A stretch of DNA of 64,000 nt from Rhodospirillum sp. (lineage in GTDB: Bacteria; Pseudomonadota; Alphaproteobacteria; Dongiales; Dongiaceae): the NCBI GenBank assembly GCA_013822765.1, contig PNKY01000010.1, forward strand, positions 124,001 to 188,000, in the 5' to 3' direction. The position numbers and the translations under genes are program-made. Within the stretch, counting starts at the first letter, position 1, and every line of letters starts with the position of its first letter. A model generated the notes under the pieces. The model saw only the letters and a list, made by a program, of their open reading frames with translations. It was not told the origin of the DNA and did no database searches. This document shows positions 52,365 to 62,176 of the stretch, piece by piece.

Positions 52365-53742
52365 CGCGCAGACAGTGACGGGATCGCCGGCGATGGCGCC
52401 CAGCAAGGGGCGCGGCGCGCGATCGCTCACCGCGCGCTTGATGCTGGTCGCGGCGCTCGGGGCGCTGCCGGTGCTGGTGATCGCCGGTGGTTCCCTGCTG
52501 TGGCTGTTCTACGAGCGCATCGAAAGCAAGTTCGACGCCTTCCTCACGGCCTACCAGCAGCAACTGATCGCGGGCGCGGAGCTGGACGCTGATGGTGTCC
52601 TGCGGCTGGGCGCGCAGCCGGCCGATCCGCACTTCAATCTGCCGTTCTCCGGCTGGTACTGGCAGGTAAGCGCGGGCGACCGCACCCTCGCGCAATCGCC
52701 ATCTGCCGGCCCCTTGCAAGGTTCCGACGGCTTGCCGATCTCGCGCTTCGAAGGGGCGGAAGATTGGATCGGTCCAGGCGAGGCCGAGTTGCGCGCGGTC
52801 GCTCGCGCAGTGCGCCTGCCGGGGTCGGATGAGCGGATCCGCGTTGTCGTCATGGGACCGCATGCGGAGATCGATCAGGAAGTACTGGCGTTCGGCATCC
52901 AGCTGGCGCTGGCGCTGGGCGCCCTCGGTCTTGCCTTCCTGCTCGCGACCGCGCTGCAGGTGCGCTATGGCCTGCTGCCGCTTGGCTCTTTGCGCGCGGC
53001 GTTGCACAAGGTGCGCAAGGGAACCGCGCCGCGCCTCGCCGGCGACTACCCGCGCGAGGTAGCGCCCCTGGTCGACGAGCTGAACGAAGTGCTGGCGCAC
53101 AATGAAGCGCTGATCAGCAGGGCGCGCGTGCAGGCCGGCAACCTGGCGCACGGCTTGAAGAGCCCTTTGACGGTGCTGCGCCAGGAACTGACAGAACTCA
53201 AGGACGAGCGCGGCGAGATCCTGCGCGACCAGGTCGCGATCATCGGCGACCAGGTCGAGCGCGTGCTGGCACGCATCCGCGCGGCCGGACCGCTCAGTGC
53301 GGCCGCCGGCCGTACGAAAGTTGGCCCGGTGCTGCAGGATCTCAGCTTTTCGCTCGACATCATCCACCGCGAGCGCGGGGTGGCGATCGATCTCGACTGT
53401 CCGGAAGAGGCGATGTTTGCAGGCGATGGCGCCGACCTCGCCGAGATGCTCGGCAACCTGATGGACAATGCCTGCAAGTGGGCGAGGAGCCGGGTTCGCG
53501 CCTCCGTCGTCGTCGATGGCGGTCATCTTGCGATCGCGATCGACGACGATGGGCCCGGCATCCCGCCGGCGCGGCGCGAGGCGGCGCTGAAGCGTGGCGG
53601 CCGGCTCGATCAGACCGCGCCGGGCAGCGGCCTCGGCCTCGACATCGTGCGCGAGATCGCGGAGCTGTATCGCGGCAGCCTGCAGCTCGAGGACTCGCCG
53701 CTCGGCGGCTTGCGCGCGCGCTTGCTGCTGCCGGGAGCCTGA
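52354..53742 (+). CDS. PhoQ-type sensor histidine kinase
   Basis: A 462-residue membrane kinase. Two membrane helices (~33-53 and ~180-202) flank a ~125-residue periplasmic sensor. HAMP-like and dimerisation segments follow, with phospho-accepting H266 in NLAHGLKSPLTVLRQEL, N-box GNLMDNACKWARS and G-boxes IDDDGPGIPPARR and GSGLGLDIVREI. The H-L-K/S-P-L-T form of the H-box is typical of the PhoQ-like group that senses cations or peptides. It pairs with the preceding regulator; the signal is unknown. Confidence 0.92.
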   Translation: MQPDAQTVTGSPAMAPSKGRGARSLTARLMLVAALGALPVLVIAGGSLLWLFYERIESKFDAFLTAYQQQLIAGAELDADGVLRLGAQPADPHFNLPFSGWYWQVSAGDRTLAQSPSAGPLQGSDGLPISRFEGAEDWIGPGEAELRAVARAVRLPGSDERIRVVVMGPHAEIDQEVLAFGIQLALALGALGLAFLLATALQVRYGLLPLGSLRAALHKVRKGTAPRLAGDYPREVAPLVDELNEVLAHNEALISRARVQAGNLAHGLKSPLTVLRQELTELKDERGEILRDQVAIIGDQVERVLARIRAAGPLSAAAGRTKVGPVLQDLSFSLDIIHRERGVAIDLDCPEEAMFAGDGADLAEMLGNLMDNACKWARSRVRASVVVDGGHLAIAIDDDGPGIPPARREAALKRGGRLDQTAPGSGLGLDIVREIAELYRGSLQLEDSPLGGLRARLLLPGA

Positions 53743-53838
53743 TAAGAGCCTTCTCCGCTGAGATATCCACAGCTGCAGAGGTTCGCTTTTCGCTGCGACT
53801 CGGAGAACGGCGCGCTCATTCAAGGCGCATGGAACGTG

Positions 53839-53854
53839 CCCGATCGCGATCGGG
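53839..53854. promoter_or_regulatory. Perfect 16-bp palindrome CCCGATCGCGATCGGG
   Basis: It is a complete inverted repeat about 95 bp past the kinase stop and 5 bp before a CRP-like site. It could be an operator or a transcript-end hairpin. Confidence 0.45.
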
Positions 53855-53858
53855 CGGC

Positions 53859-53874
53859 AGTGATCCAGATCACA
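53859..53874. promoter_or_regulatory. CRP/FNR-type palindrome
   Basis: AGTGATCCAGATCACA matches the E. coli CRP consensus TGTGATCTAGATCACA at 14 of 16 positions. The regulated gene is uncertain; HU lies about 440 bp downstream. Confidence 0.45.
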
Positions 53875-54313
53875 ATCGCTACACGCGACCGCCGCCGCGA
53901 TTGATCGCATCGGACACGCTCGCGCGGTGTTCGCGCGTGCTCGATGCACGATTTCGACCTGCGGTACAGCGTCTTCTGCGGCAAAGGCATTGAATCAAGA
54001 TCGCGGTGCAAGCGCTTGATATACAGCACATGCGTGACCTCAAGGCGGAGTCACTGGGAGTCGGAATCACCGGTCCACGCGACTCGAACTGGTCTCGGCG
54101 CGCCATCGACACGCGATCGTCAAGGGGCAAGAAATGCCCACCCCGCAGGGCTTTCCGGCCTCTCGCATTTTATCCACATCGCGTTTTGTGATGGCCCGAC
54201 TCGCAGAATCGGCGTAATAATCACGCGTTTCCGACTGATCGGCCTTGTCTTTAGCGACCGGTCGTGATTCTTTCCGGGGACTGATCCCCTACTGACAAGA
54301 GAGGCTTATAACC

Positions 54314-54628
54314 ATGGGAATCAAACCAGCGAAGGGCGCCAAGGCGGCCCCGACGACCGTCACCCAGAAGCATCTGGCTGCAGACATTGCCGCTGCGCAC
54401 GATCTTTCGAAGAAGCAGGGCGAAGCGATCATGAATGACATCATCGCCCTCCTGGTGAAGAACTTGAAGAAGGGTTGCCGTATCCGCATGGCCGGATTGG
54501 GCGTCCTGCAGGTTCGCAAGCGCGCCGCCCGCATGGGCCGCAACCCGGCGACCGGCGAAGCGATCAAGATCAAGGCGAGCAAGAAGGTCGCGTTCCGCGC
54601 GGCCAAAGAGCTCAAGGAAGCCGTCTAA
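54314..54628 (+). CDS. HU-family DNA-binding protein
   Basis: A 104-residue nucleoid protein. A Lys/Ala-rich start is followed by the helical dimerisation part (LAADIAAAHDLSKKQGEAIM) and the DNA-binding arm (RIRMAGLGVLQVRKRAARMGRNPATGEAIK, shown in part), where RNPATGE is the diagnostic arm tip. KVAFRAAKELKEAV ends it. The N-terminal extension of ~18 residues is longer than in standard HupB. AAGAGAGG lies upstream of the ATG. Confidence 0.92.
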   Translation: MGIKPAKGAKAAPTTVTQKHLAADIAAAHDLSKKQGEAIMNDIIALLVKNLKKGCRIRMAGLGVLQVRKRAARMGRNPATGEAIKIKASKKVAFRAAKELKEAV

Positions 54629-54817
54629 CTGGGAGCTTCCTGGCCCCGCAGGGACCAACCCTGACTTGGGGTCAATCGGACAGGTTCAGGGGACGATCGA
54701 TAAAGCGTGCGTAGCCAAGGATAAGTGCGCGCCCTCGGGCCGGCGCTCGTCCGCGGGGTGATTTACCCTCTCGCTGCGGCGCCCGGTCGTTCCCTACCTG
54801 GCCTTTCGACGACTTCG

Positions 54818-55881
<1,064 letters not shown>

Positions 55882-55885
<4 letters not shown>

Positions 55886-58083
55886 GATGCGGCCTCCAGG
55901 ACTGCCGGGGTGGTGATGCGGCGGGCGCGGCGCTGCTCTCCGACGCCCAGCTGGATCAAGCCGATCGCCACCAGCATGCAGACGATCAGGACCGAAGAAT
56001 AGGCGATGGCGACGCCGAAGTCGGAAATCTCCACCCGCCCGACGATGTAGGCAGTGGCGAGGTTGTACTGCGCGCTGACCAGGAAGATGACGGCGCTGAC
56101 CGAGGTGATGGCGCGCACGAAGGCATAGACCAGCGACGCGATGATGGCGGGTCGCAGCAGCGGCAGGATCACCCGGCGCAAGGTGGCGAAGCTGCCGTGG
56201 CGCAGGGTCAGCGAGCATTCGTCCAGGCTCTTGTCGATCTGGCTCAGGGTCGCGAGGCCGGCGCGGATCGAGACCGGCATGTTCCGGAACACGAAGCAGA
56301 TGACGAGGATGAGGCCGGTGCCGGTCAGCTCGATCGGCGGCACGTTGAAGGCGACGATATAGCTGACGCCGATGACCGTGCCGGGAATTGCGAAGCTCAG
56401 CATGGTCATGAACTCGAAGGTGTTCTTACCGAAGAAATTCTGCCGGTTGAGCAGATAGGCGGTGAGCAGCCCGATCGCCGCAGTCAGCGGTGCCGCGATC
56501 GCCGCCAGCTCGAGGGTGGTGGCGAAGGACGGCCAGGCGCGGCCGGTCCACAGCAGGCCGTTCGGCCCCCACTCGATGCCAAAGGCGGTGATGTAGTGCT
56601 GGAAGGTCGGCGTGTTGTTGAGGCCGAGGGACTTCACGAAGCCGCCGACCAGGATCATGAGATAGAGCACGATGGTGAAGGCGAACCACGGCATGGTCAC
56701 GGCATAGATGCCGATGCGCAGGCCGCGCGGCAGCGCGACCGGCAGGCCGGAATCGCCCTTGCCGGAGATGGTGGTGTAGGAGCGGCGGCCGAGCCACTGC
56801 CGCTGCAGCACGAACGCCGACAGGGTGAGGAACAGCAGCACGATCGACAAGGCAGCCGCGCGGCCGGGATCGTTCTGCGACCCGACGATGGCGAAGAAGA
56901 TGTCGGTCGAGAGCACGTCGAAATTGCCGCCGAGCACCAGCGGATTGCCGAAGTCCGCCAGGCTTTCCACGAACCCGATCAGGAAGGCGTTGGCGAGACC
57001 GGGACGCAGCAGCGGCCAGGTCACGGTGCGGAAGGTGCGCCAGCGATCGGCGCGCAGAGTCTGCGCCGCTTCCTCCATCGACGGGCTGATGCCTTCGACC
57101 ACGCCGATCAGCACTAGGTAGGCGATCGGCGTGAAGGCTAGGGTCTGCACCAGCAGCAGGCCGGAGAAGCCGTAGATCCAGCGGCTCGGCGGAATGCCGA
57201 ACAGGTCGCTGATAAAGGACGTGGCGACACCGCTGCGCCCAAATAGCAGGATGATGCCGAGTCCGATGACGAACGGCGGCGTGATGATGGGCAGGATGGC
57301 GAGCAGCCGCAGCAGACCCTTGGCGCGGAAGCCGGTGCGCTTGTGCAGCAGCGCGAAGCCGAGGCCAAGCAAAGTGGTGGTGATGCCGCAGGCCACCGCC
57401 AGCCACAGGCTGTTCCAGAACACGCCGCAATAATTCCGGTCGGCAAAGCAGCCGAGGGACCAGATGTCCTCGACCGTCAGACGCTCGAACAAGGCGGCGA
57501 CCGAAAAGCCGCCGGTCGCATCGATGGCGGCTTCCAGCAACACGGCGGCGACTGGAAAGAACACGAACAGCAGGATCGACGCGACGACGATCGCGATCGA
57601 TCCGACCAGGAACTGATCGCCGCGCATCGCGCCGCGCCGTGCAAGGCCAGCCGCGACCAGCAGCAGGAAGACCGTGCCAGCGACCAGCGCGCCGGCGCCG
57701 AGGCCTTCCTGCGGCGGCACCGGTCCGAAGGTCGCCTCAAGGCCGGGCAAAGACCAGCCACGAATGCCGATCAGGAAGCCCTGCAGGAACAGCCAGACAA
57801 TTCCGGCCACGCCGCCGGAGAGCACCAGCATTCCGGCGCGGTGGTGGCCGAACAAAGCGGGCAGCGGCAGCGCTAAGGCCAGGAACAGCGGCCACAGCCA
57901 GCTGCGGTCATGCAGTGCGGCCTGGAGCAGAGCTGGCGCCGAGCTTGCGTCCGAATAGGACGCGAGCCAGCCGAAGCTCCAGAACCCGCTTTCGATCGCA
58001 TACCAGGGCAGCAGGACAAGTCCGACCGCGCCCGCGATGAGCAGCGCGAGCAGGGTGCGATCTTGCCTTGTCGATGCCGCCAT
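55882..58083 (-). CDS. Double-length ABC permease (FbpB/AfuB-like)
   Basis: A 733-residue protein holding two permease domains, each with six or so helices. Each has an EAA-type loop: SMEEAAQTLRADRWRTFR (first) and SLDECSLTLRHGSFATLRR (second). Such double permeases are known for iron(III), AfuABC sugar-phosphate and related importers. Its start follows the binding-protein gene by 62 bp. It makes the membrane channel for the substrate delivered by the binding protein. Confidence 0.9.
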
Positions 58084-58145
58084 GGCCGATCAAAGGGTCG
58101 GCCGACGGCAAACCTCGTTGCCGCCGGCCGCGTCTCGTGGTTCGG

Positions 58146-59189
58146 CTACTGGGCGCCGATTTCCTTGTCCCAGCGGCTGAGCAGGCGCTTGCGCTCGTCG
58201 GACGAGCCGTATTTGGCGAAGTCGTAGTTGATCAGCTTGATCTCCGAGAGCTTCGGCGCGGCTTCCGGGATCGGCGCATTCTTGTTCGACGGCACCTGGA
58301 ACGCGTTGGCCTGGGCGCCCAATGCCTGCGCTTCCGGAGTCAATGCCCAGTCGTACCACTTCTTCGCATTTTCCAGGTTGGGCGCGCCCTTGATGATGCT
58401 CATCGACCCGACTTCGAAGCCGGTCCCTTCGCACGGCGACACCACCACCATCGGCACGCCGGACGTGACGACCGGCGTCACCAGGTCATGCTGGAACGTG
58501 ATGCCGATCAGCGTCTCGCCGCGCGAGGCCGCCTGGGACGGCGCCGCGCCCGACTTGGTGTACTGGTTGATGTTCTCGTTCAGCTTCTTCATGTAGGCGA
58601 AGGCTTCCTCCTCGCCCAGGATCTGGATCATGGTCGCGAGGAACGTGTAGGACGTGCCCGAGGAATTTGGATTGGCGACCTGCACTTCGCCCTTGTATTC
58701 GGGCTTCACCAAGTCGGCCCAGCACTTCGGACCCTCGACGCCCTTCTCCTTCAGCACGTCGGCGCTATAGCCGAAACCGAGCGCGCCCATGTAGATGCCG
58801 ACAGTCTTGCCGCCGGCGGTCTTATGCTGCTGCACCGCCCAGTCGTTGAGGTCCTTCATCATCGGCGAATCATAGGCGAGGGTCAGGTCCTCCTCGGCGG
58901 CCTGCAGGTGCGGGTCGCCGGTGCCGCCCCACCAGATGTCGCCTTTAGGATTGGCCGCCTCCGCCTTGATCTGGGCGAAGGTCTCGCCAGAGCTCTTGCG
59001 CGTCATCGCGACGGTGATGCCGGTCGCCTTCTGGAATTCGTTGACCATGAGCTGGCACCATTCCTCCTGCGGCGAGCAGTAGACGGTGAGGTTGCCCTCC
59101 GCCTTGGCATGATCGATAGCCAGGGTTGCCGAAAGTGCAGTGGCTGCCACGGCTGCAAGTAGCCGGGCGGCTTTCAAGGATGGGATCAT
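58146..59189 (-). CDS. ABC solute-binding protein (Fbp/AfuA-like)
   Basis: A 347-residue periplasmic protein. A signal peptide ends DHAKAEG; the mature start is NLTVYCSPQEEWCQLMVNEF. RKSSGETFAQIKAEA, GDIWWGGTGDPHLQA and the hinge region IGITFQHDLVTPV are features of the Fbp-like group 1 family. The iron-binding tyrosine pair of FbpA (YY near the C-terminus) is not seen, which argues for an organic, possibly phosphorylated, ligand as in AfuA. It is first in the operon and divergent from a phosphatase gene. Confidence 0.85.
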   Translation of the reverse strand: MIPSLKAARLLAAVAATALSATLAIDHAKAEGNLTVYCSPQEEWCQLMVNEFQKATGITVAMTRKSSGETFAQIKAEAANPKGDIWWGGTGDPHLQAAEEDLTLAYDSPMMKDLNDWAVQQHKTAGGKTVGIYMGALGFGYSADVLKEKGVEGPKCWADLVKPEYKGEVQVANPNSSGTSYTFLATMIQILGEEEAFAYMKKLNENINQYTKSGAAPSQAASRGETLIGITFQHDLVTPVVTSGVPMVVVSPCEGTGFEVGSMSIIKGAPNLENAKKWYDWALTPEAQALGAQANAFQVPSNKNAPIPEAAPKLSEIKLINYDFAKYGSSDERKRLLSRWDKEIGAQ

Positions 59190-59211
59190 CGGTTTCCTCC
59201 GCTTGGAATGC

Positions 59212-59233
59212 TTCGGCCGTTTTTCGGCCGTTT
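59212..59233. promoter_or_regulatory. Perfect tandem 11-bp repeats in the ABC importer/phosphatase promoter
   Basis: TTCGGCCGTTT occurs twice in direct, adjacent copies (59212-59222, 59223-59233) in the 132-bp divergent region. Eleven bp places them on one DNA face, as for a regulator binding as tandem half-sites. They lie 23 bp before the binding-protein start. Confidence 0.5.
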
Positions 59234-59321
59234 GTGAAAGTTTTATTACAGATCAACATTGACCGAACGGACACCGTCTGGAAAGTATGAAAAGTTGCTG
59301 CACTGCAAGATCGGATGAGAA

Positions 59322-60110
59322 ATGGATCAGAGTGAACTCGGCCTCCGCTATCGGTTCGCGCAAGGCGTGGTGCGGGAGGCTGGGCAGATCGCGCTCGAGC
59401 GCTACCGCCGTCGCGACAGCCTGACCATCGAGCGCAAGGGCCGCCAGGACTTCGTCAGCGAAGCCGACAAGGCGTGCGAGGAGTTCGTGGTCGGCGCGCT
59501 GCTCAAGGCGTTCCCTGCGGATGCGGTCCTGGGTGAAGAGGGCGGCGCACAGAATGCCGGCGGCGAAGCGACCTGGATCATCGACCCGATCGACGGCACC
59601 ACCAACTTCATCTCCGGCATCCCGGTGTGGTGCGTCTCACTCGGCCTTGTCATTGGCGGCCGGTCCGTGCTCGGCGTCATCTACAACCCGGTGACGGAAG
59701 AGCTCTATGCCGCGCAGGCGGGATCGGGCGCGTTCCTCAACGGCAAGCGAATCCGAGTCAGCAACGCGCAAAGGCTGGACGAGGCGCGCATGCATCTCGG
59801 CTTCAGCTATCGCCGGCCGGTCCAGGAGCACGTCGACGCCGTCAGCGCCTGCCTGGAGGCGAGCTGCGAATACGCCCGCTTCGGGTCCGGCGCGCTGGGC
59901 ATGGCGTTCGCGGCCGACGGTCGGTTCGACGGTTATTACGAGGCCCATATCAACGCCTGGGACGTGGCGGCTGGCATCGTGCTGGTGACGGAGGCCGGTG
60001 GCTGGTGCAACGACTTCTTCGGCGGCCCCGACGCGATGGCCAAGGGAAATTTCATCCTGGCGGCGACACCGGCCCTGGTTCCCGCGTTGCGCGCGCTACT
60101 ATCGCATTGA
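59322..60110 (+). CDS. Inositol monophosphatase family protein
   Basis: A 262-residue Mg-dependent phosphatase. Metal-site motifs are GEEGGAQN and WIIDPIDGTTNFISGIPVWC, with the second site INAWDVAAGIVLVTEAGG. The family covers inositol monophosphatases, 3'(2'),5'-bisphosphate nucleotidases and histidinol-phosphatases. Its position head-to-head with an AfuA-like importer suggests it dephosphorylates a compound brought in by that transporter, but this is inference. Confidence 0.92.
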   Translation: MDQSELGLRYRFAQGVVREAGQIALERYRRRDSLTIERKGRQDFVSEADKACEEFVVGALLKAFPADAVLGEEGGAQNAGGEATWIIDPIDGTTNFISGIPVWCVSLGLVIGGRSVLGVIYNPVTEELYAAQAGSGAFLNGKRIRVSNAQRLDEARMHLGFSYRRPVQEHVDAVSACLEASCEYARFGSGALGMAFAADGRFDGYYEAHINAWDVAAGIVLVTEAGGWCNDFFGGPDAMAKGNFILAATPALVPALRALLSH

Positions 60111-60143
60111 TATTGCTAGCGGTTTTGCGTCGGTCCGCGTTCG

Positions 60144-60244
60144 TTTACGAAGCGTAAAGCCGCGGGGGCATAGCTTTGTCGCTATGCTGCCGCGGAACCC
60201 CTGCTGTCCTGCCCTTGTTCTCACTCCCGGCGCAACGGGAGTGA
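60144..60244. other. Cluster of three stem-loops between phosphatase and topoisomerase genes
   Basis: TTTACG-aag-CGTAAA (60144-60158), a two-part stem with outer CCGCGG pair and inner GCATAGC/GCTATGC (60160-60195), and TCACTCCCG/CGGGAGTGA (60221-60244) follow within 100 bp. They probably include the terminator of the phosphatase gene; a structured RNA is possible. Confidence 0.5.
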
Positions 60245-60283
60245 CCGCGGTGACGTTTGGCGTGACGGCGTCTCTGATCAGAT

Positions 60284-61360
60284 GTGGCTCCCGTGCGTAG
60301 CAGCGCCGAGCTCCGCCGCGCGAGCGACGCCGCCGATCCGACGCCTTCCGCGAGCGACGCGGAGAAGGCCGGTCTTGAATATGTGAATGACGGCGAGCCC
60401 GGGATCCGCCGTCAGAAGCGTGGCGCCGGCTTCACCTACCTCCTCGACGGCAGCGGCAAGACGGTGCGCGATCCTTATGCAATGGCGCGCATCCGATCGC
60501 TCGCCATTCCGCCGGCCTGGACCGACGTGTGGATCTGCGCCAGCGAGCACGGCCATCTGCAGGCGACCGGCCGCGATGCCAAGGGCCGCAAGCAGTACCG
60601 CTATCACGCCGATTTCATTGCCGTGCGCGACAGCTCCAAGTACGAGCGGCTGGTGGAGTTCGCCAAGGCGCTTCCGGCGGTGCGCAAGAGCATCGATGAA
60701 CAAATGGCGCTGCCTGGGCTGTCGCGCGAGAAAGTGCTGGCCACGATCGTCCATCTGCTGGACAGCACGTTGATCCGTGTCGGCAACGATGCCTATGCGC
60801 GCGACAACGCGAGCTACGGCATCACCACCCTGCGCAACTCTCACGTCAAGGTCGAGGGCGGCGAGTTGCGCTTCCAGTTCAAGGGCAAGAGCGGCAAGAG
60901 CTGGCGCGTCACCGTGCGCAACCGGCGCGTCGCCAAGATCATCCGCTCCTGCCAGGAGCTTCCGGGCCAGCACCTGTTCCGTTATCTCGACGAGGACGGC
61001 AACGCGCTGCGCATCACGTCGACCGACGTCAACGACTATCTGCGCGCATTGACCGGGTGCGAGATCACGGCAAAGGATTTCCGCACCTGGGCTGGCACAG
61101 TGCTGGCGGCGAACCTGCTGCACGAGACCGGAAAGCCCGACAGCGCGACCGGTGCCAAGCGCCAGATCCGCGCGGCACTGCATCAGGTGGCGGCGCGGCT
61201 CGGCAACACGATCGCGATCTGCCGCAAATGCTACGTCCATCCCAGCGTGCTGGAAGCTTTCACGGCGGGCACGCTGCGCCTGCGGCGCCTCGCGGCCAAC
61301 GACAATGCGTTGCGCCCGGAAGAAGCGGCGACACTGCGCTTCCTGCGGCGGAGAGCCTAG
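60284..61360 (+). CDS. DNA topoisomerase IB (poxvirus-type)
   Basis: A 358-residue type IB topoisomerase, which relaxes supercoils through a 3'-phosphotyrosine. The N-terminal beta domain has GIRRQKRGAGFTYLLDGSGK. The catalytic part carries KYERLVEFAKALPAVRKSI, KGKSGKSWRV (catalytic Lys/Arg), DFRTWAGTVLAA (His/Asp equivalent region) and the nucleophile Tyr in RKCYVHPSVLEAF. GTG at 60284 is used; GTG at 60293 is an equal alternative. Its stop overlaps the stop of the convergent gene. Confidence 0.92.
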   Translation: MAPVRSSAELRRASDAADPTPSASDAEKAGLEYVNDGEPGIRRQKRGAGFTYLLDGSGKTVRDPYAMARIRSLAIPPAWTDVWICASEHGHLQATGRDAKGRKQYRYHADFIAVRDSSKYERLVEFAKALPAVRKSIDEQMALPGLSREKVLATIVHLLDSTLIRVGNDAYARDNASYGITTLRNSHVKVEGGELRFQFKGKSGKSWRVTVRNRRVAKIIRSCQELPGQHLFRYLDEDGNALRITSTDVNDYLRALTGCEITAKDFRTWAGTVLAANLLHETGKPDSATGAKRQIRAALHQVAARLGNTIAICRKCYVHPSVLEAFTAGTLRLRRLAANDNALRPEEAATLRFLRRRA

Positions 61361-62148
61361 TCCGGCAGCGCCTGCGGCAGGATCGGATTGGCAGGCGCCC
61401 GTTCCATCGCCATCGCGGCGAGGTCGACCTCGGCATAGACCGGCAGGTGATCGGAGGCGCGGCGCGCGCTGGTGTCGATCCATGAGCGCAGCAGCGCCTT
61501 ACCGGGCCGGCAATAGATGCGGTCGAGATTGAGGATCGGACGCCACGAGGGGAAGGTCCTCTGCATCGTGTGTGTCGGGATCAGCGTGGTGAGGCTCGAT
61601 CGCACACGCCCGTGCCAGTCGTTGAAATCGCCCATCATCAGCAGGCCACCCGGCATGGCGCTTGGGTCGCTGCCCGGATTGCCGCGCACCAGCGGCTCGA
61701 AGGTATCGAGCTGCGGCCGGATCTCGTTGGGCCTGAGACCCAGATGCGCGGCGATCACGCGGATATAGCCGTATGGGCTTTCGATCGTCGCCTCGATGGC
61801 GCAACGGGTCTCGCGCCGCGAGACATGCAGCTCGTGGATATTGACGTCGTGCATCGGCCAGCGGCTGATGAGGACATGGCCATAGTGGCCGTCCGGCGCG
61901 ACGATGGTGCGGGCTTCGGCGGCGTGGCTGCCCAGTACCTTCTTGAGCGCGGCCAGGGGCAGGTTGGTCTGGTCCTTGCCGCGCGAATCCACTTCCTGCA
62001 GCGCGACGATGTCCGGGTCGTGCTGCCGGATCGCCTCGATGATGCGGTCGAGGTCGTAGCGCAGATCGGTGCCGATGGCGCGATGGATGTTCCAGGTCAG
62101 GATGCGGGCATAGCGATCAGGCGCCGCGCGGTTGGTTTGTTCTTGCAT
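61357..62148 (-). CDS. EEP (endonuclease/exonuclease/phosphatase) family hydrolase
   Basis: A 263-residue EEP-fold protein. It begins ARILTWNIHRAIGTDLRYDL and has DIVALQEVD (metal Glu), GGLLMMGDFNDW (Asn/Asp) and a terminal S-D-H (RRASDHLPVYAEV) catalytic triad. EEP proteins include nucleases and lipid phosphatases. Next to a PLD-VTT gene on the same strand, 28 bp away, a role in membrane lipid handling is as likely as DNA cleavage. Confidence 0.88.
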   Translation of the reverse strand: MQEQTNRAAPDRYARILTWNIHRAIGTDLRYDLDRIIEAIRQHDPDIVALQEVDSRGKDQTNLPLAALKKVLGSHAAEARTIVAPDGHYGHVLISRWPMHDVNIHELHVSRRETRCAIEATIESPYGYIRVIAAHLGLRPNEIRPQLDTFEPLVRGNPGSDPSAMPGGLLMMGDFNDWHGRVRSSLTTLIPTHTMQRTFPSWRPILNLDRIYCRPGKALLRSWIDTSARRASDHLPVYAEVDLAAMAMERAPANPILPQALPD

Positions 62149-62176
62149 CAGCAGACAGGCCCCCTGTCCGAATCAT

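Larger units (their letters stand above)
53743..54313. other. 571-bp gap upstream of HU, regulatory but without a gene
   Basis: No frame here looks coding, and no tRNA is recognised. Two strong palindromes lie near 53840-53875. The last ~200 bp are comparatively AT-rich and should contain the HU promoter. A small RNA is possible but not supported. Confidence 0.5.

Noticed and set aside
54040..54160. Possible tRNA in the gap before HU
   Set aside because: A GACTCGAAC-like stretch is present, but no cloverleaf, acceptor stem or T-loop pairing can be formed.
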